Below are positions 42,577 through 51,149 of a stretch of DNA of 64,000 bases, in pieces; positions within the stretch are counted from its first letter, which is position 1, and each line of letters opens with the position of its first letter. Both the position numbers and the translations under genes were made by a program. Under the pieces are notes generated by a model, which made no database searches, was not told where the DNA came from, and saw only the letters and a program-made list of their open reading frames with translations. The stretch comes from Heliomarina baculiformis (GTDB lineage: Bacteria > Pseudomonadota > Alphaproteobacteria > Rhodobacterales > Rhodobacteraceae). The stretch covers positions 62,001 through 126,000 of the forward strand of contig NZ_JAIMIC010000002.1 of assembly GCF_019966545.1 (NCBI RefSeq), given 5' to 3'.

Positions 42577-43866
42577 TCAGAACCCGAAGACGCCGGGCAG
42601 CCATAGCACGGTGCCGGGGACATAAGTGACAAGCAGCAGCACAAGGATCAGGATGCCGATGAAGGGCCAGATCTCGGAAATCACCTGCCGCAAGGGGACT
42701 TCTCCCAGTTTTGAGAGGGTGAATAGCAACATTCCAAAGGGCGGTGTGATCAGCCCGATCATGATGTTGATCGTCATCAGCACCCCGAAATGAACCGGGT
42801 CGATGTCCTGCGCCACAACCGTTGGCAGTAGCATCGGTACAAAGACAAGGATCAGCGTGCCCGTGTCGATCAGGCAGCCAAGGGCCAGAAAGACAAGGTT
42901 TATCATCAGCAGGAATTCAAGCCGGGAAAAGCCCGCGCCCTGAACATAGTCGGCCAGAAGCCGGTCGAGCCGTTCGGACGTGATGGCATAGTTCATGATG
43001 AATGCCCCGGCGATCAGCAGCATCACCGACGAAGAAGTGCGCATGGACTCGACGATAGCGCCCCAGAGGCTTGCGAATGTGATGGCGCGATAGACCAGCA
43101 CCCCGATCGCGAGCGAATAGAGAGCGGCCACCGCAGCGGCCTCGGTCGGGGTGAAAACCCCGGTCCAGATACCGCCCAGCAACACGACAGGGATCGACAG
43201 CGGGATGATCGCGCGCGCCAGAACCGGGCCAAGCTCGCCTTTGGGCAGCTTCTCGCCCCTTGGCAGGTCGCTTCGCTTGGCAATGATCGCAAGCCCGCCC
43301 ATCAGTGCGAACCCCATGATCAGCCCCGGAACGATCCCGCCAAGGAAAAGCGCACCGACCGAAGCGCCGGAATTCAGCGCATAAAGGATCATCGGAACTG
43401 AAGGCGGGATGATCGGCGCGATCACCGCCGCTGCAGCCGCCAGCGCAGTGGCAAAACCGGGCCGGAACCCGCCAATGTCGCGCATCATTTTCAGCGCAAT
43501 CAGGTTCGGTCCGGCCGCATCGGCCAACGCGCTCCCTGACATTGAGGAAAACAGCATCGACGTCGTCACAGTAACATGCCCCAGACCGCCGGGCAGGCTT
43601 CCGACCAGTGCATTTGCGGCACGGAACAGCCGGTCTGCGATGGAACTGATCGTCATGATATTGGCGGCAAAGATGAACATCGGCACGGCCAGCAGCACAT
43701 AGCTGCCGTAAAGCGAATTCATTACCTGATCGGTCACGATGCCGGGGTCCTGACCGGCGACTGCAAGGTACAGGAAACCGGAAACCAGCATTGCCACGGC
43801 AATCGGAACGCGACAAAGCGACAGGCCCGCGAAAGCGGCCAATAGAACAGTAAGTTCAAGGCTCAT
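42577..43866 (-). CDS. TRAP transporter large permease (DctM family)
   Basis: 429 residues with about 12 membrane helices. Typical DctM segments: the FAALSLCRVPIAVAM-like N-terminus, GSALADAAGPNLIALKMM, PIIPPSVPMILYAL and DTGTLILVFVPMLLP, then GLITPPFGMLLF. It carries the sodium-coupled transport path. It overlaps dctQ by 4 bp. Confidence 0.93.
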   Translation of the reverse strand: MSLELTVLLAAFAGLSLCRVPIAVAMLVSGFLYLAVAGQDPGIVTDQVMNSLYGSYVLLAVPMFIFAANIMTISSIADRLFRAANALVGSLPGGLGHVTVTTSMLFSSMSGSALADAAGPNLIALKMMRDIGGFRPGFATALAAAAAVIAPIIPPSVPMILYALNSGASVGALFLGGIVPGLIMGFALMGGLAIIAKRSDLPRGEKLPKGELGPVLARAIIPLSIPVVLLGGIWTGVFTPTEAAAVAALYSLAIGVLVYRAITFASLWGAIVESMRTSSSVMLLIAGAFIMNYAITSERLDRLLADYVQGAGFSRLEFLLMINLVFLALGCLIDTGTLILVFVPMLLPTVVAQDIDPVHFGVLMTINIMIGLITPPFGMLLFTLSKLGEVPLRQVISEIWPFIGILILVLLLVTYVPGTVLWLPGVFGF

Positions 43867-44381
43867 CGGGTAGCCTCGCGCGGCGCGAGAACGATCATGC
43901 CCTGCCGTCCGGCTTCGACCAGCAGCTTCAGCGCAAACGCGCCCTGCATAATGCCAAAGCAGAGGTACAGCCAGTTCAGCGGCAGACGCATCACGGTCGT
44001 TCTCTCTCTCCAGAGGAAATCGATGTAATCGATGGTGTAGGGCAGGGCGATCAGCAGAACGGCACCCGCAATCAGGGCACCCAACCCGGCCAGCACGGCC
44101 CCCGCCCGCCGGGGCAGAAGGGACGTCAGCAGATCGAACGATATATGCGCATCAAGCCGCATGGCGAGCGACGCGCCCAGCGTGACGACCCAGAGGTAGA
44201 CGACGATGGCAAGTTCTTCGCTGCTGGTCGATGGGTCGCGCAGCACGTAGCGGCAGAACACCGTCCAGATAAAGGCACCTGTCACGACGGCGAAACCCGC
44301 CGCCGCAAGGGCCGAAGCGATACGTTCAATCCATGCGCCGGCCAGACCCAGCCGGCGCAGGACAGGAGATGTTTCCTTCAT
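43863..44381 (-). CDS. TRAP transporter small permease (DctQ family)
   Basis: 172 residues with four membrane helices and the DctQ core FCRYVLRDPSTSSEELAIVVYLWVVTLGASLA, of which the RY-N-E-E pattern is diagnostic. It joins the receptor and the large permease of the same operon and begins 10 bp after dctP. Confidence 0.92.
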   Translation of the reverse strand: MKETSPVLRRLGLAGAWIERIASALAAAGFAVVTGAFIWTVFCRYVLRDPSTSSEELAIVVYLWVVTLGASLAMRLDAHISFDLLTSLLPRRAGAVLAGLGALIAGAVLLIALPYTIDYIDFLWRERTTVMRLPLNWLYLCFGIMQGAFALKLLVEAGRQGMIVLAPREATR

Positions 44382-44391
44382 CTCAATCGGC

Positions 44392-45381
44392 TCAGTTGCC
44401 CATGATCTGGGACATCAGATCCTGATCCCATTCCTTGGCCAGATCCGATTCCGAATAGACTGCATCAGCTTTTTCACGGAACGGTGTCAGGTCGATTTCG
44501 TCGACGCGAAGCCCTTCGTCTGCCAGTATCTTGGCGACCTTTTGTTCATCCGCAAAGCGCGCTTCGTTGTTTTCGGAAGCGGCTTCGACGGCCGCAGTCT
44601 TGACTGCTTCCTGTTGTTCTTCGCTCATTTCGTCCCACACAGGTTTCGCCAATGCGTAGAACACGGGCTGCACAAGGTGGCTTGTCATGATCACTTGGGC
44701 TGTCACTTCGTCAAACTTGGCGGCCTTGAGGATCGTCAGCGGGTTTTCCTGCCCGTCAACGGTGCCGGTTTGCAAGGCGACATAGGTTTCCGACATGGCC
44801 AGCGGCGTGGGCGAAACACCAAGGCTTTCACCCAACAACAGCCACTCGGGCGACGCGGGCATACGCATCTGGACGCCTTCAAGATCCTCGGGCCCGGTCA
44901 CTTCCTTCACTTCGCGCAGGTTCAGCTGGCGCGAGCCAAGATAGGCGGTCGAAAGGATCTCGATCCCCATGTCGCTGGCAACCGCATCATGAAGCGTTTC
45001 GCCGATGGGGCCTTGCATGACCTCCATCATCTGGTCGTAATCGTCGAACAGGAACGCGCGGTTCAGAAAGCCCATCGAAGGCACCTGCGCGGCAATTTCA
45101 AAGGTCGACATGGTGCTCATCTCGATGTTTCCACGCTGAAGTGCCGGCACTTCGGCGCCTTGGCGCACGAGCGAGGAGCCGGGATAGACTTCGACGGTGA
45201 CGCCAACATCCGCCGCCGCGACCTTTTCGGCAAAGCTCTCCATCGATTTGGCGAGGAAATCGGCAGCGGGACCGGCGGTCGAGAAACGCAGGGTGACGTC
45301 GTCGGCATAGGCCGTAGTGGTGATCAGCATTGCGGTGCCGATACCGGCCAGCCGCGACAGCAGGAATTCGGGGCGTGTCAT
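44392..45381 (-). CDS. TRAP transporter substrate-binding protein (DctP family)
   Basis: 329 residues with a Sec-type signal ending at AYA-DDVT near residue 26. The Arg that binds the ligand carboxylate lies in GVQMRMPASPEW, and TGTVDGQENPLTILKAAKF is a DctP hallmark. Its ligand is unknown; hydrolase and RidA genes in the operon suggest an acid derived from an amide, lactone or amino aromatic. First gene of the operon, divergent from a GntR regulator. Confidence 0.93.
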   Translation of the reverse strand: MTRPEFLLSRLAGIGTAMLITTTAYADDVTLRFSTAGPAADFLAKSMESFAEKVAAADVGVTVEVYPGSSLVRQGAEVPALQRGNIEMSTMSTFEIAAQVPSMGFLNRAFLFDDYDQMMEVMQGPIGETLHDAVASDMGIEILSTAYLGSRQLNLREVKEVTGPEDLEGVQMRMPASPEWLLLGESLGVSPTPLAMSETYVALQTGTVDGQENPLTILKAAKFDEVTAQVIMTSHLVQPVFYALAKPVWDEMSEEQQEAVKTAAVEAASENNEARFADEQKVAKILADEGLRVDEIDLTPFREKADAVYSESDLAKEWDQDLMSQIMGN

Positions 45382-45486
45382 AAGAAACTCCTTGTTAGAT
45401 GCATGCCCGCCGGACGCGCCTGAACAGCGTTCTTCGAACCGGCTTGTGACGTGATGCTAGAGGCGATTTTGGGACGGGGTCAACAC

Positions 45487-45516
45487 ATTTTCCAACACTT
45501 TTGGATTTTGGAAAAT
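45487..45516. promoter_or_regulatory. Probable GntR/FCD operator
   Basis: ATTTTCCAA (45487-45495) and TTGGAAAAT (45508-45516) form a perfect 9-bp inverted repeat with a 12-bp spacer. Nested within it is TCCAA-CACTT-TTGGA (45491-45505). The site is in the 178-bp gap between the TRAP operon and the divergent gntR gene, near the likely promoter of both. Confidence 0.7.
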
Positions 45517-45559
45517 AAGTGGATTTTCGAACGTTGACTTCATAGGCGCGCTGCGGCTT

Positions 45560-46282
45560 ATGTCAGATATGAACAGTTCCGCCTCCACTCCGGCGCAGAC
45601 GACTCCGCCAAGGACCGTTGCCGAAGCCACCTATGTCGCCTTGAAAGAGGATATTCTGTCCGGGGCGGTCTTGCCGGGACGTTCATTGCTGACGCGCGAG
45701 CTGATCGAACGCTATGGATGCGGAATCAGCCCGATCCGCGAAGCCCTTGCCAAGCTGGTGGCCGAGGGTCTGCTGGAGGCGGCAAGCCATAAGGGCGTGC
45801 GCGTGCCGCTCCCGACGGTCGAAGACCTGAACGACATCTATCGAATCCGCATCGCGCTAGAACGTGAGGCGCTGGTGCTGGCCATGCAGCACGGCGATGA
45901 CCACTGGGAAGGGCAGATCCTCTCAGCGGCTCACCGGCTTGCCAATGCACCCTTGCCGGAGGATCCGCATGATGCGGCTGCCCTGCGCGATTGGGAGATC
46001 CGGCATCGTGCTTTCCACAACAGTCTCATCTCGGCGGCCCCCGCGCCCCGGCTGAAACGTCTGATTGCCCAGATGGTGGACCAGACCGAACGCTACCGGG
46101 CACTGCGCCTGGCTCATTTCGGGCCAAAGGACATCAGCAGTTTCATTCGCGAACATGACCTGCTTCGGGATGCCATCATCGCGCGTGATCCCCGCGCGCC
46201 TGATCTGCTCGCTGCACATTTCGAAAGCAGCCGGGACTTCGTGCAGAAATACCTCGAGACCAGCCAGGTCGAATCCGTCTGA
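45560..46282 (+). CDS. GntR-family transcriptional regulator, FadR/FCD subfamily
   Basis: 240 residues. Winged helix at about 20-85 (ATYVALKEDILSGAVLPG, SPIREALAKLVAEGLLE) and an FCD domain (IYRIRIALEREALVLAM, WEIRHRAFHNSLI, FIREHDLLRDAI) with the metal-binding Asp/His set. Divergent from the TRAP-hydrolase-RidA operon, with a palindrome between; most likely its repressor. Confidence 0.88.
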   Translation: MSDMNSSASTPAQTTPPRTVAEATYVALKEDILSGAVLPGRSLLTRELIERYGCGISPIREALAKLVAEGLLEAASHKGVRVPLPTVEDLNDIYRIRIALEREALVLAMQHGDDHWEGQILSAAHRLANAPLPEDPHDAAALRDWEIRHRAFHNSLISAAPAPRLKRLIAQMVDQTERYRALRLAHFGPKDISSFIREHDLLRDAIIARDPRAPDLLAAHFESSRDFVQKYLETSQVESV

Positions 46283-46321
46283 CGACTGTAGAAAAGCGTC
46301 CTTCTCCGCCCGTCCTCTTGG

Positions 46322-47533
46322 CTAAGCCTGAGCCGTCCCAAGAAACTGACTGAAAAGGTCCGGCGTGCCCATTTGGCCGCCTTTCAGGATCAGCCGCATG
46401 GCATTGATCTCGGGTGAGGAATGCTGCGCGCAGTTCAAACCGATCCCCGCTTGGAAATCCGAAAGATAATCGATGGACGAAAAGTCCAGCAAATCGCAGA
46501 TGCGGCTTGACGTATCGCCACCCGCGATACCCAGCCATCCCACCGGCGCAAGCGCTATGATGCGCGCGGTCAGTTTTGCAAGGGCAAGCGCAAGCGCATC
46601 GGGCGACATGCCATAATCAAGCTGCGGGTCGATATGGACAAGGGTTGGAACATTAGCCCTCAGGAGTTCGGCCGCCTTTGCGGCAATCTGCGGCGCATTC
46701 TCCATGTCTTCGGGCAAAATCCGGATATTGGTGAAACCCTCGGCCTTGACAACCTGAGCACTGGTCACCGAGGATCGGCTGCCTGCGACGACCAGAACCC
46801 GTGAATTGGGCGGAGCACTAGGTGGAACAGTGTTGACCGAGCCGGTCGTGCCTTGGGTTAGTATCTGCGCGACGGAACTTGCTCCCACCAGCAGGCGACG
46901 CCCGCGCAACCCGGCAATAGTTTCCGAAATTCGGGAGATGTCGCCATTGTCGTAAACGTCGAAAAGTACGCGCAGGGGGAGTTGGGCGGGCGTGTCCCCT
47001 CGCACGAGTGTCAGGTCTTCAAGCCCCTGTTCTGATAACAACAGACGCAGGTCAGCTTCACTCATCGGGGTGACAGGGTGCTGCGCCATGACCGGATGCC
47101 GGTCGATGCGGTGCACGTTTCCGTCGCTGGCCTTGGCAAACAGCGTGCCGAATACGCAATACCGGCCAAGGTTCGGTTGGCCGCCAATCACGGCAAGATG
47201 CTCGGGCGCAAAACGGTGCGCAAGATCATTGACAACGGCACCGATCGACCCGATCCGCTGCGAGGAATCGAAGGTCGAGCATGTTTTGAAATGCAGAGTT
47301 TCCGGATCGAGCGCCGCGATAGCGGGCCAGATATCTTCGATGACAGTCTGTGCCGCCTCGGGCGTCAGCGCCCGCAAGGGGGTGGCGATGCCGATGGCGT
47401 CGAACCCCTCACATTCCAAGGGCTGTGGCGGGCGCAGGAACAACCGCGTCCGCCATCCAGCTCGCGCAAAGGTGGCGAGCGTATCCGACGCACCGGTGAA
47501 ATCGTCACCGATGAATACGGCGCGCACCATCAC
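46322..47533 (-). CDS. Four-carbon acid sugar kinase family protein (DUF1537), OiaK-like
   Basis: 403 residues. The N-terminal substrate domain (about 1-230) opens with IGDDFTGASDTLATF and has HFKTCSTFDSS; the C-terminal nucleotide domain has VVAGSRSSVT and the Gly-rich ATP loop WLGIAGGDTSSRI with LKGGQMG. The family phosphorylates sugar acids and keto-acids such as 3-oxo-tetronate and 3-oxo-isoapionate. Being in one operon with a RuBisCO-like protein, 3-oxo-isoapionate kinase (OiaK) is the best-known precedent. The gene overlaps the RuBisCO-like gene by 4 bp. An alternative start is the second Met. Confidence 0.85.
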   Translation of the reverse strand: MMVRAVFIGDDFTGASDTLATFARAGWRTRLFLRPPQPLECEGFDAIGIATPLRALTPEAAQTVIEDIWPAIAALDPETLHFKTCSTFDSSQRIGSIGAVVNDLAHRFAPEHLAVIGGQPNLGRYCVFGTLFAKASDGNVHRIDRHPVMAQHPVTPMSEADLRLLLSEQGLEDLTLVRGDTPAQLPLRVLFDVYDNGDISRISETIAGLRGRRLLVGASSVAQILTQGTTGSVNTVPPSAPPNSRVLVVAGSRSSVTSAQVVKAEGFTNIRILPEDMENAPQIAAKAAELLRANVPTLVHIDPQLDYGMSPDALALALAKLTARIIALAPVGWLGIAGGDTSSRICDLLDFSSIDYLSDFQAGIGLNCAQHSSPEINAMRLILKGGQMGTPDLFSQFLGTAQA

Positions 47534-48795
47534 CGGCTGCCGAAAAAGTCGAGCGCGGCTGCAAGCGCCGGACGGGTGGCCGAAGCAGCCTCCAGCGTTT
47601 CACCGGCGGTCAACGCCTCGTAAGCCTCGCGCAGCGATGCGATTCCGGCCTCGGGTCCCTGCGGATGGGCCAGAATGCCACCGCCGCACATGAACATCAG
47701 GTCAGGCCCCTGCGCTGCTTCTAGTGTGCGCGGCAGCGTACCCGCCCATTGGCCCGAGGAAAACGCGGGCATGACGCGGTCATCCGGCCCGTTCTCGGAC
47801 AGCGGCGCAAGACAGGCGCGCGCGGCCTCGGTCACTTCTTCCGCGCTGTCGACAAACTTGCCGCCGATGCCATGCACATGCATGTGATCGATCCCGGCCA
47901 GACGATACAGCGCGTGATAGGCCTGAAACTCCATGCCAAGACGGGGATGACGGCTCATCGCGCCGAAACCGTTGCGGTGGGCGTGAATGGCCAGCGGCGT
48001 ATGGGCGCGCAGCGCTTCTATTCCCGACAAGCCACACCAGTTGAGGCTTGCCATCACGCAGGACCCGCCCTCAGTCGCGACTAGATCGGCATGGCGGCGC
48101 ATGGCATCGGTCTCATCGGTGATGTTGAAGGCCATCATGACCTGGCGGCCGGTCTTTTCTTGCCATTTGCGGATCACAGCCATCACGGCAGGTACCCGCT
48201 CGGCAATCGGGGCGATATCCGGATTGGCGCAGACCTCGTCATCTTTGATGAAATCCACGCCCGCCGCGCATAGCTGATCGACCAGCGCGGCAATCTCCGC
48301 AGGTCGCATGCCGACATTCGGCTTGATGATCGTGCCGAAAACGGGCCGCCCCATAACCCCCATCATTTTGCGCGAGCCTTCGATACCTTGGGTCGGCAGG
48401 GCATAGCGGCGGCGATACTCTGCGGGAATGTCCAGGGAGATCAGCTTCAGCCCGGTCACCTCGCCGAGATCGTAAAGATTGCCGGAAACGGTCGAGGCGA
48501 GCGTCGCAAGGTTCTTGCCGATGTTGCCGGTCGGATAGGCGATCCGAACCCGAGCCAGATGATACGGCCCGCCGATCTGCTTGCGTTCCAGATAGGCCGA
48601 GGCCAGCGTCGGTTCGCCACTTTCGCCTAAGGAGTCAACCGAAAGCACCTCTGCCGATGATCGGGCGCGCAATTCGTCGGTCTCGCCCGCGACACGGACG
48701 AAGGTGCCGCTCGATTGTTCGCCCGCCATGGTTGCGGCGACGTCGTCGGGCGGAAACGGGGTTTCCAGCAGGTATTCGGCGGTGACGCGTGACAT
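47530..48795 (-). CDS. RuBisCO-like protein (form IV-type, OiaX-like)
   Basis: 421 residues, RuBisCO large-chain fold. Key residues of true RuBisCO that remain: Lys158 (GTIIKPN), the carbamate Lys184 with Asp186 and Glu187 (KDDE), His271/273 (HAHR), Lys313 on loop 6 (GGKF) and CGGGILAHPQG. The second Lys of the KPK motif is Asn, and the SGG motif near 370 reads SSGQW, so CO2 fixation on RuBP is unlikely. RuBisCO-like proteins with the intact KDDE site include 3-oxo-isoapionate-4-phosphate decarboxylase, which works downstream of a DUF1537 kinase, as in this operon. Confidence 0.9.
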   Translation of the reverse strand: MSRVTAEYLLETPFPPDDVAATMAGEQSSGTFVRVAGETDELRARSSAEVLSVDSLGESGEPTLASAYLERKQIGGPYHLARVRIAYPTGNIGKNLATLASTVSGNLYDLGEVTGLKLISLDIPAEYRRRYALPTQGIEGSRKMMGVMGRPVFGTIIKPNVGMRPAEIAALVDQLCAAGVDFIKDDEVCANPDIAPIAERVPAVMAVIRKWQEKTGRQVMMAFNITDETDAMRRHADLVATEGGSCVMASLNWCGLSGIEALRAHTPLAIHAHRNGFGAMSRHPRLGMEFQAYHALYRLAGIDHMHVHGIGGKFVDSAEEVTEAARACLAPLSENGPDDRVMPAFSSGQWAGTLPRTLEAAQGPDLMFMCGGGILAHPQGPEAGIASLREAYEALTAGETLEAASATRPALAAALDFFGSR

Positions 48796-49334
48796 TAGAG
48801 CACGCTCAGATCAGGAAAGGGGCGCACCGGGTCGGATCCGTCCCAGCCTTCCGAGGCGTCGCGGATCATGTCGAACATCTTGCCTTTCGGGCCCATGACC
48901 TCGGACAGTTCGATCACGGTGCCCGGGTGATGCTCTTCGGCGAAATAGGCAAACCGCCCGTTCACACCGACGCAACCCGACATTTTCAGCGTAAAGTCCC
49001 GATCCAGCATCATCGCCAGATCCGCGTCGTATTTGGTGGTCCAAAAAGCGACATGCTGAAGCCCGCGCAGCCCCTTTTCCTTGAAATCGCGATACATGGA
49101 GGGCACGTCATTGCGCGTCTGGATCAGCTCGACCTGCATCGGGCCGGAATTGGCCAGCGCAACAGAGTTATGCGGCTGGTAGCTTTTCCCGTCGTAAAGA
49201 TAATCTTCGATCGGCACTTGTGGATTGTAGAACCACGGGCCAACCCCCATGACGTCGGACCAGTGTTTCATACCGGCTTCGATGTCGTCCACGACATAGC
49301 CGAGTTGGCGGATGGGGCCGAGAAAAGTGCTCAT
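48795..49334 (-). CDS. VOC-superfamily protein (glyoxalase/epimerase-like)
   Basis: 179 residues forming two beta-alpha-beta-beta-beta units. Putative metal ligands: Glu in QVELIQ, His in LQHVAFW and Glu in GTVIELSEV; the first-strand position that is His in methylmalonyl-CoA epimerase seems to be Gln10 (IRQLGYVV). VGPWFYNPQVP is typical for a group found in sugar-acid and steroid catabolic clusters. It shares a base with the RuBisCO-like gene start/stop and may isomerise or epimerise the pathway substrate. Confidence 0.82.
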   Translation of the reverse strand: MSTFLGPIRQLGYVVDDIEAGMKHWSDVMGVGPWFYNPQVPIEDYLYDGKSYQPHNSVALANSGPMQVELIQTRNDVPSMYRDFKEKGLRGLQHVAFWTTKYDADLAMMLDRDFTLKMSGCVGVNGRFAYFAEEHHPGTVIELSEVMGPKGKMFDMIRDASEGWDGSDPVRPFPDLSVL

Positions 49335-49341
49335 GAGAGGC

Positions 49342-50619
49342 TCACTTCATTAAGAGGTTGGGTAGCCAGGTCGAAATCGCCGGAACAGCAGATACAACCA
49401 GCAGCGACAGGAACAGCGGAATAAAGAAGGGCATGACCCCGGCGATCACGCGGGTGATCGGCATCTTTGTTATGATCGACACCATATAAAGGCTCATGCC
49501 CACCGGCGGCGTCAGCAACCCGATCATAAGGTTCAGAACGAAGACGATGCCAAGCTGGAGCGGGTCAACACCGGCGGCCGTCAGGGCAGGGGCGATGATC
49601 GGTGCGATGATCAGGATGGCGGCAATGCTTTCCAGCACCATACCGACGACCAGCAGCAAAAGATTGACCAGCAACAGAAGAACCAGCGGATTATCTGACA
49701 GCGACAGCAGAAAACCGGTCGCCTTCATCGGCACCTGATCCAGTGTCAGCACCCATGCGAACAAGGCAGCGGCCGACACGATGAACAGGATGTTGGCGGT
49801 TGCTTCGACGGTTTCACGCAGCGCGTTCAGCGTCGCGCGGAAGGACAGGCTGCGATAGATGAAGATGCCAATCACCAGCGCATAAGCGACGGTCATTCCT
49901 GCAACTTCGGTTGGGCCGAACCAGCCTGACATCAGACCGCCGATCAGGAGGACAGGTGCCAGCAAGGCTGGAAAGGAGATGACGAATTTCTTGGCCACGT
50001 CGCTCGCCTGCGGTCGGATGTCATCGCGCGGCAGGTTCGAGACACGGGCGATGATCGCGACCTGAATCATCAAGAGCGCGGTGATCACCAGCGCCGGGAC
50101 GATGCCCGCCAGCAAAAGCTGAACGGTCGAGACATTGGCGACCGAGGCATAGATGATGATCGGGATCGAGGGCGGAAAGATCGGCCCGATGGTGGCGGCG
50201 GCGATCGTCAGGCCGGATGCGAACTCTTTGCGATACCCCTGCGCGGTCATCTGGTTTATCTGCACGGCCCCAAGCGCGCCAATATCGGCCAGTGCGGCGC
50301 CTGAAATCCCGGAAAAGATCAGGGAAACAAAGATGCTGACCTGTGCGACGGCGCCGCGGATGCGGCCAAAGATCATCCGTACAAGGTCGAAAAGGTGGGT
50401 GGTGACACCGATGGCGTTCAGCAGGCTGGCTGCAAGAATGAACAGCGGTACGGCCAGCAGCGGAGAGCTGTCGAGCGCATTCAGGCTGCGCTGGGCCAGA
50501 ACCGAAACCGGCAGCCCTTGCGTCACGATCACGACCGCCGAAGACAGACCAAGACAAACGGCAATCGGCACACCACAGACCAGCAGCGCGACAAAGATAA
50601 GAAGGAGAAGGGCAGTCAT
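49342..50619 (-). CDS. TRAP transporter large permease (DctM family)
   Basis: 425 residues from the ATG at 50619, which overlaps the dctQ stop; a 32-codon upstream extension is not membrane-like. About 12 helices, with GAALADIGALGAVQINQM, PIFPPSIPIIIYASV and VLESIAAILIIAPIIAPAL, then GLLTPPVGMSLYM. Part of the LacI-controlled sugar-acid operon. Confidence 0.93.
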   Translation of the reverse strand: MTALLLLIFVALLVCGVPIAVCLGLSSAVVIVTQGLPVSVLAQRSLNALDSSPLLAVPLFILAASLLNAIGVTTHLFDLVRMIFGRIRGAVAQVSIFVSLIFSGISGAALADIGALGAVQINQMTAQGYRKEFASGLTIAAATIGPIFPPSIPIIIYASVANVSTVQLLLAGIVPALVITALLMIQVAIIARVSNLPRDDIRPQASDVAKKFVISFPALLAPVLLIGGLMSGWFGPTEVAGMTVAYALVIGIFIYRSLSFRATLNALRETVEATANILFIVSAAALFAWVLTLDQVPMKATGFLLSLSDNPLVLLLLVNLLLLVVGMVLESIAAILIIAPIIAPALTAAGVDPLQLGIVFVLNLMIGLLTPPVGMSLYMVSIITKMPITRVIAGVMPFFIPLFLSLLVVSAVPAISTWLPNLLMK

Positions 50620-51149
50620 TCGATGGGTCCGATCTGATCGGCGGCGTCGGGGAACCCATGCGACGGCGCGCGGCCCCGCAGGACATTCGCAACCCGGTAG
50701 ACCGAGACAAGGCACAGAAAGGCCGAGCCGAGCAGGGCGAGCGAATAGTAGAAATAGTTGGGCAGTTGCAGGGCAGGGGTCATGAACTTGCCCGCGCGGG
50801 GCAGGAACTCGGCAAAGCCCCAGAGAAGGAGGATGCAGAAGCCCAGCGTTGCGAGGTCCGACACCAGCGTGAGACCCTTGCGCCCGCGAGCGTCCAGCAT
50901 GTCAGGCAGGATCGAGACCGATACCAGTGCCTGGCGCCCGGCCAGCGCCGGGATGCCGATAAAGACAAGCCCGATGGAGCAGAACCGCGCCAGCTCATCG
51001 GCCCAGGGCAGGCCGAGGTCGGCCAGGTTGCGCGCGCCGACCTGCAGCACCACCAGCCCGGCCATAAGCGCCAGCAGCGCCATGCCCAGCCAGATACCGA
51101 CAAGGGAAAGCCGCGCGAGCACCGCGCGACTCTTGCTTTCAGATGTCAT
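50616..51149 (-). CDS. TRAP transporter small permease (DctQ family)
   Basis: 177 residues, four membrane helices, and the DctQ element GLPWADELARFCSIGLVFIG. The start codon shares its A with the dctP stop and the stop overlaps dctM, so the three TRAP genes are translated together. Confidence 0.92.
   Translation of the reverse strand: MTSESKSRAVLARLSLVGIWLGMALLALMAGLVVLQVGARNLADLGLPWADELARFCSIGLVFIGIPALAGRQALVSVSILPDMLDARGRKGLTLVSDLATLGFCILLLWGFAEFLPRAGKFMTPALQLPNYFYYSLALLGSAFLCLVSVYRVANVLRGRAPSHGFPDAADQIGPIE

Noticed and set aside
47530-48795. A CO2-fixing RuBisCO
   Set aside because: The KPK motif is KPN and the SGG region is changed; there is no phosphoribulokinase or small subunit, and the kinase beside it is of the DUF1537 type.
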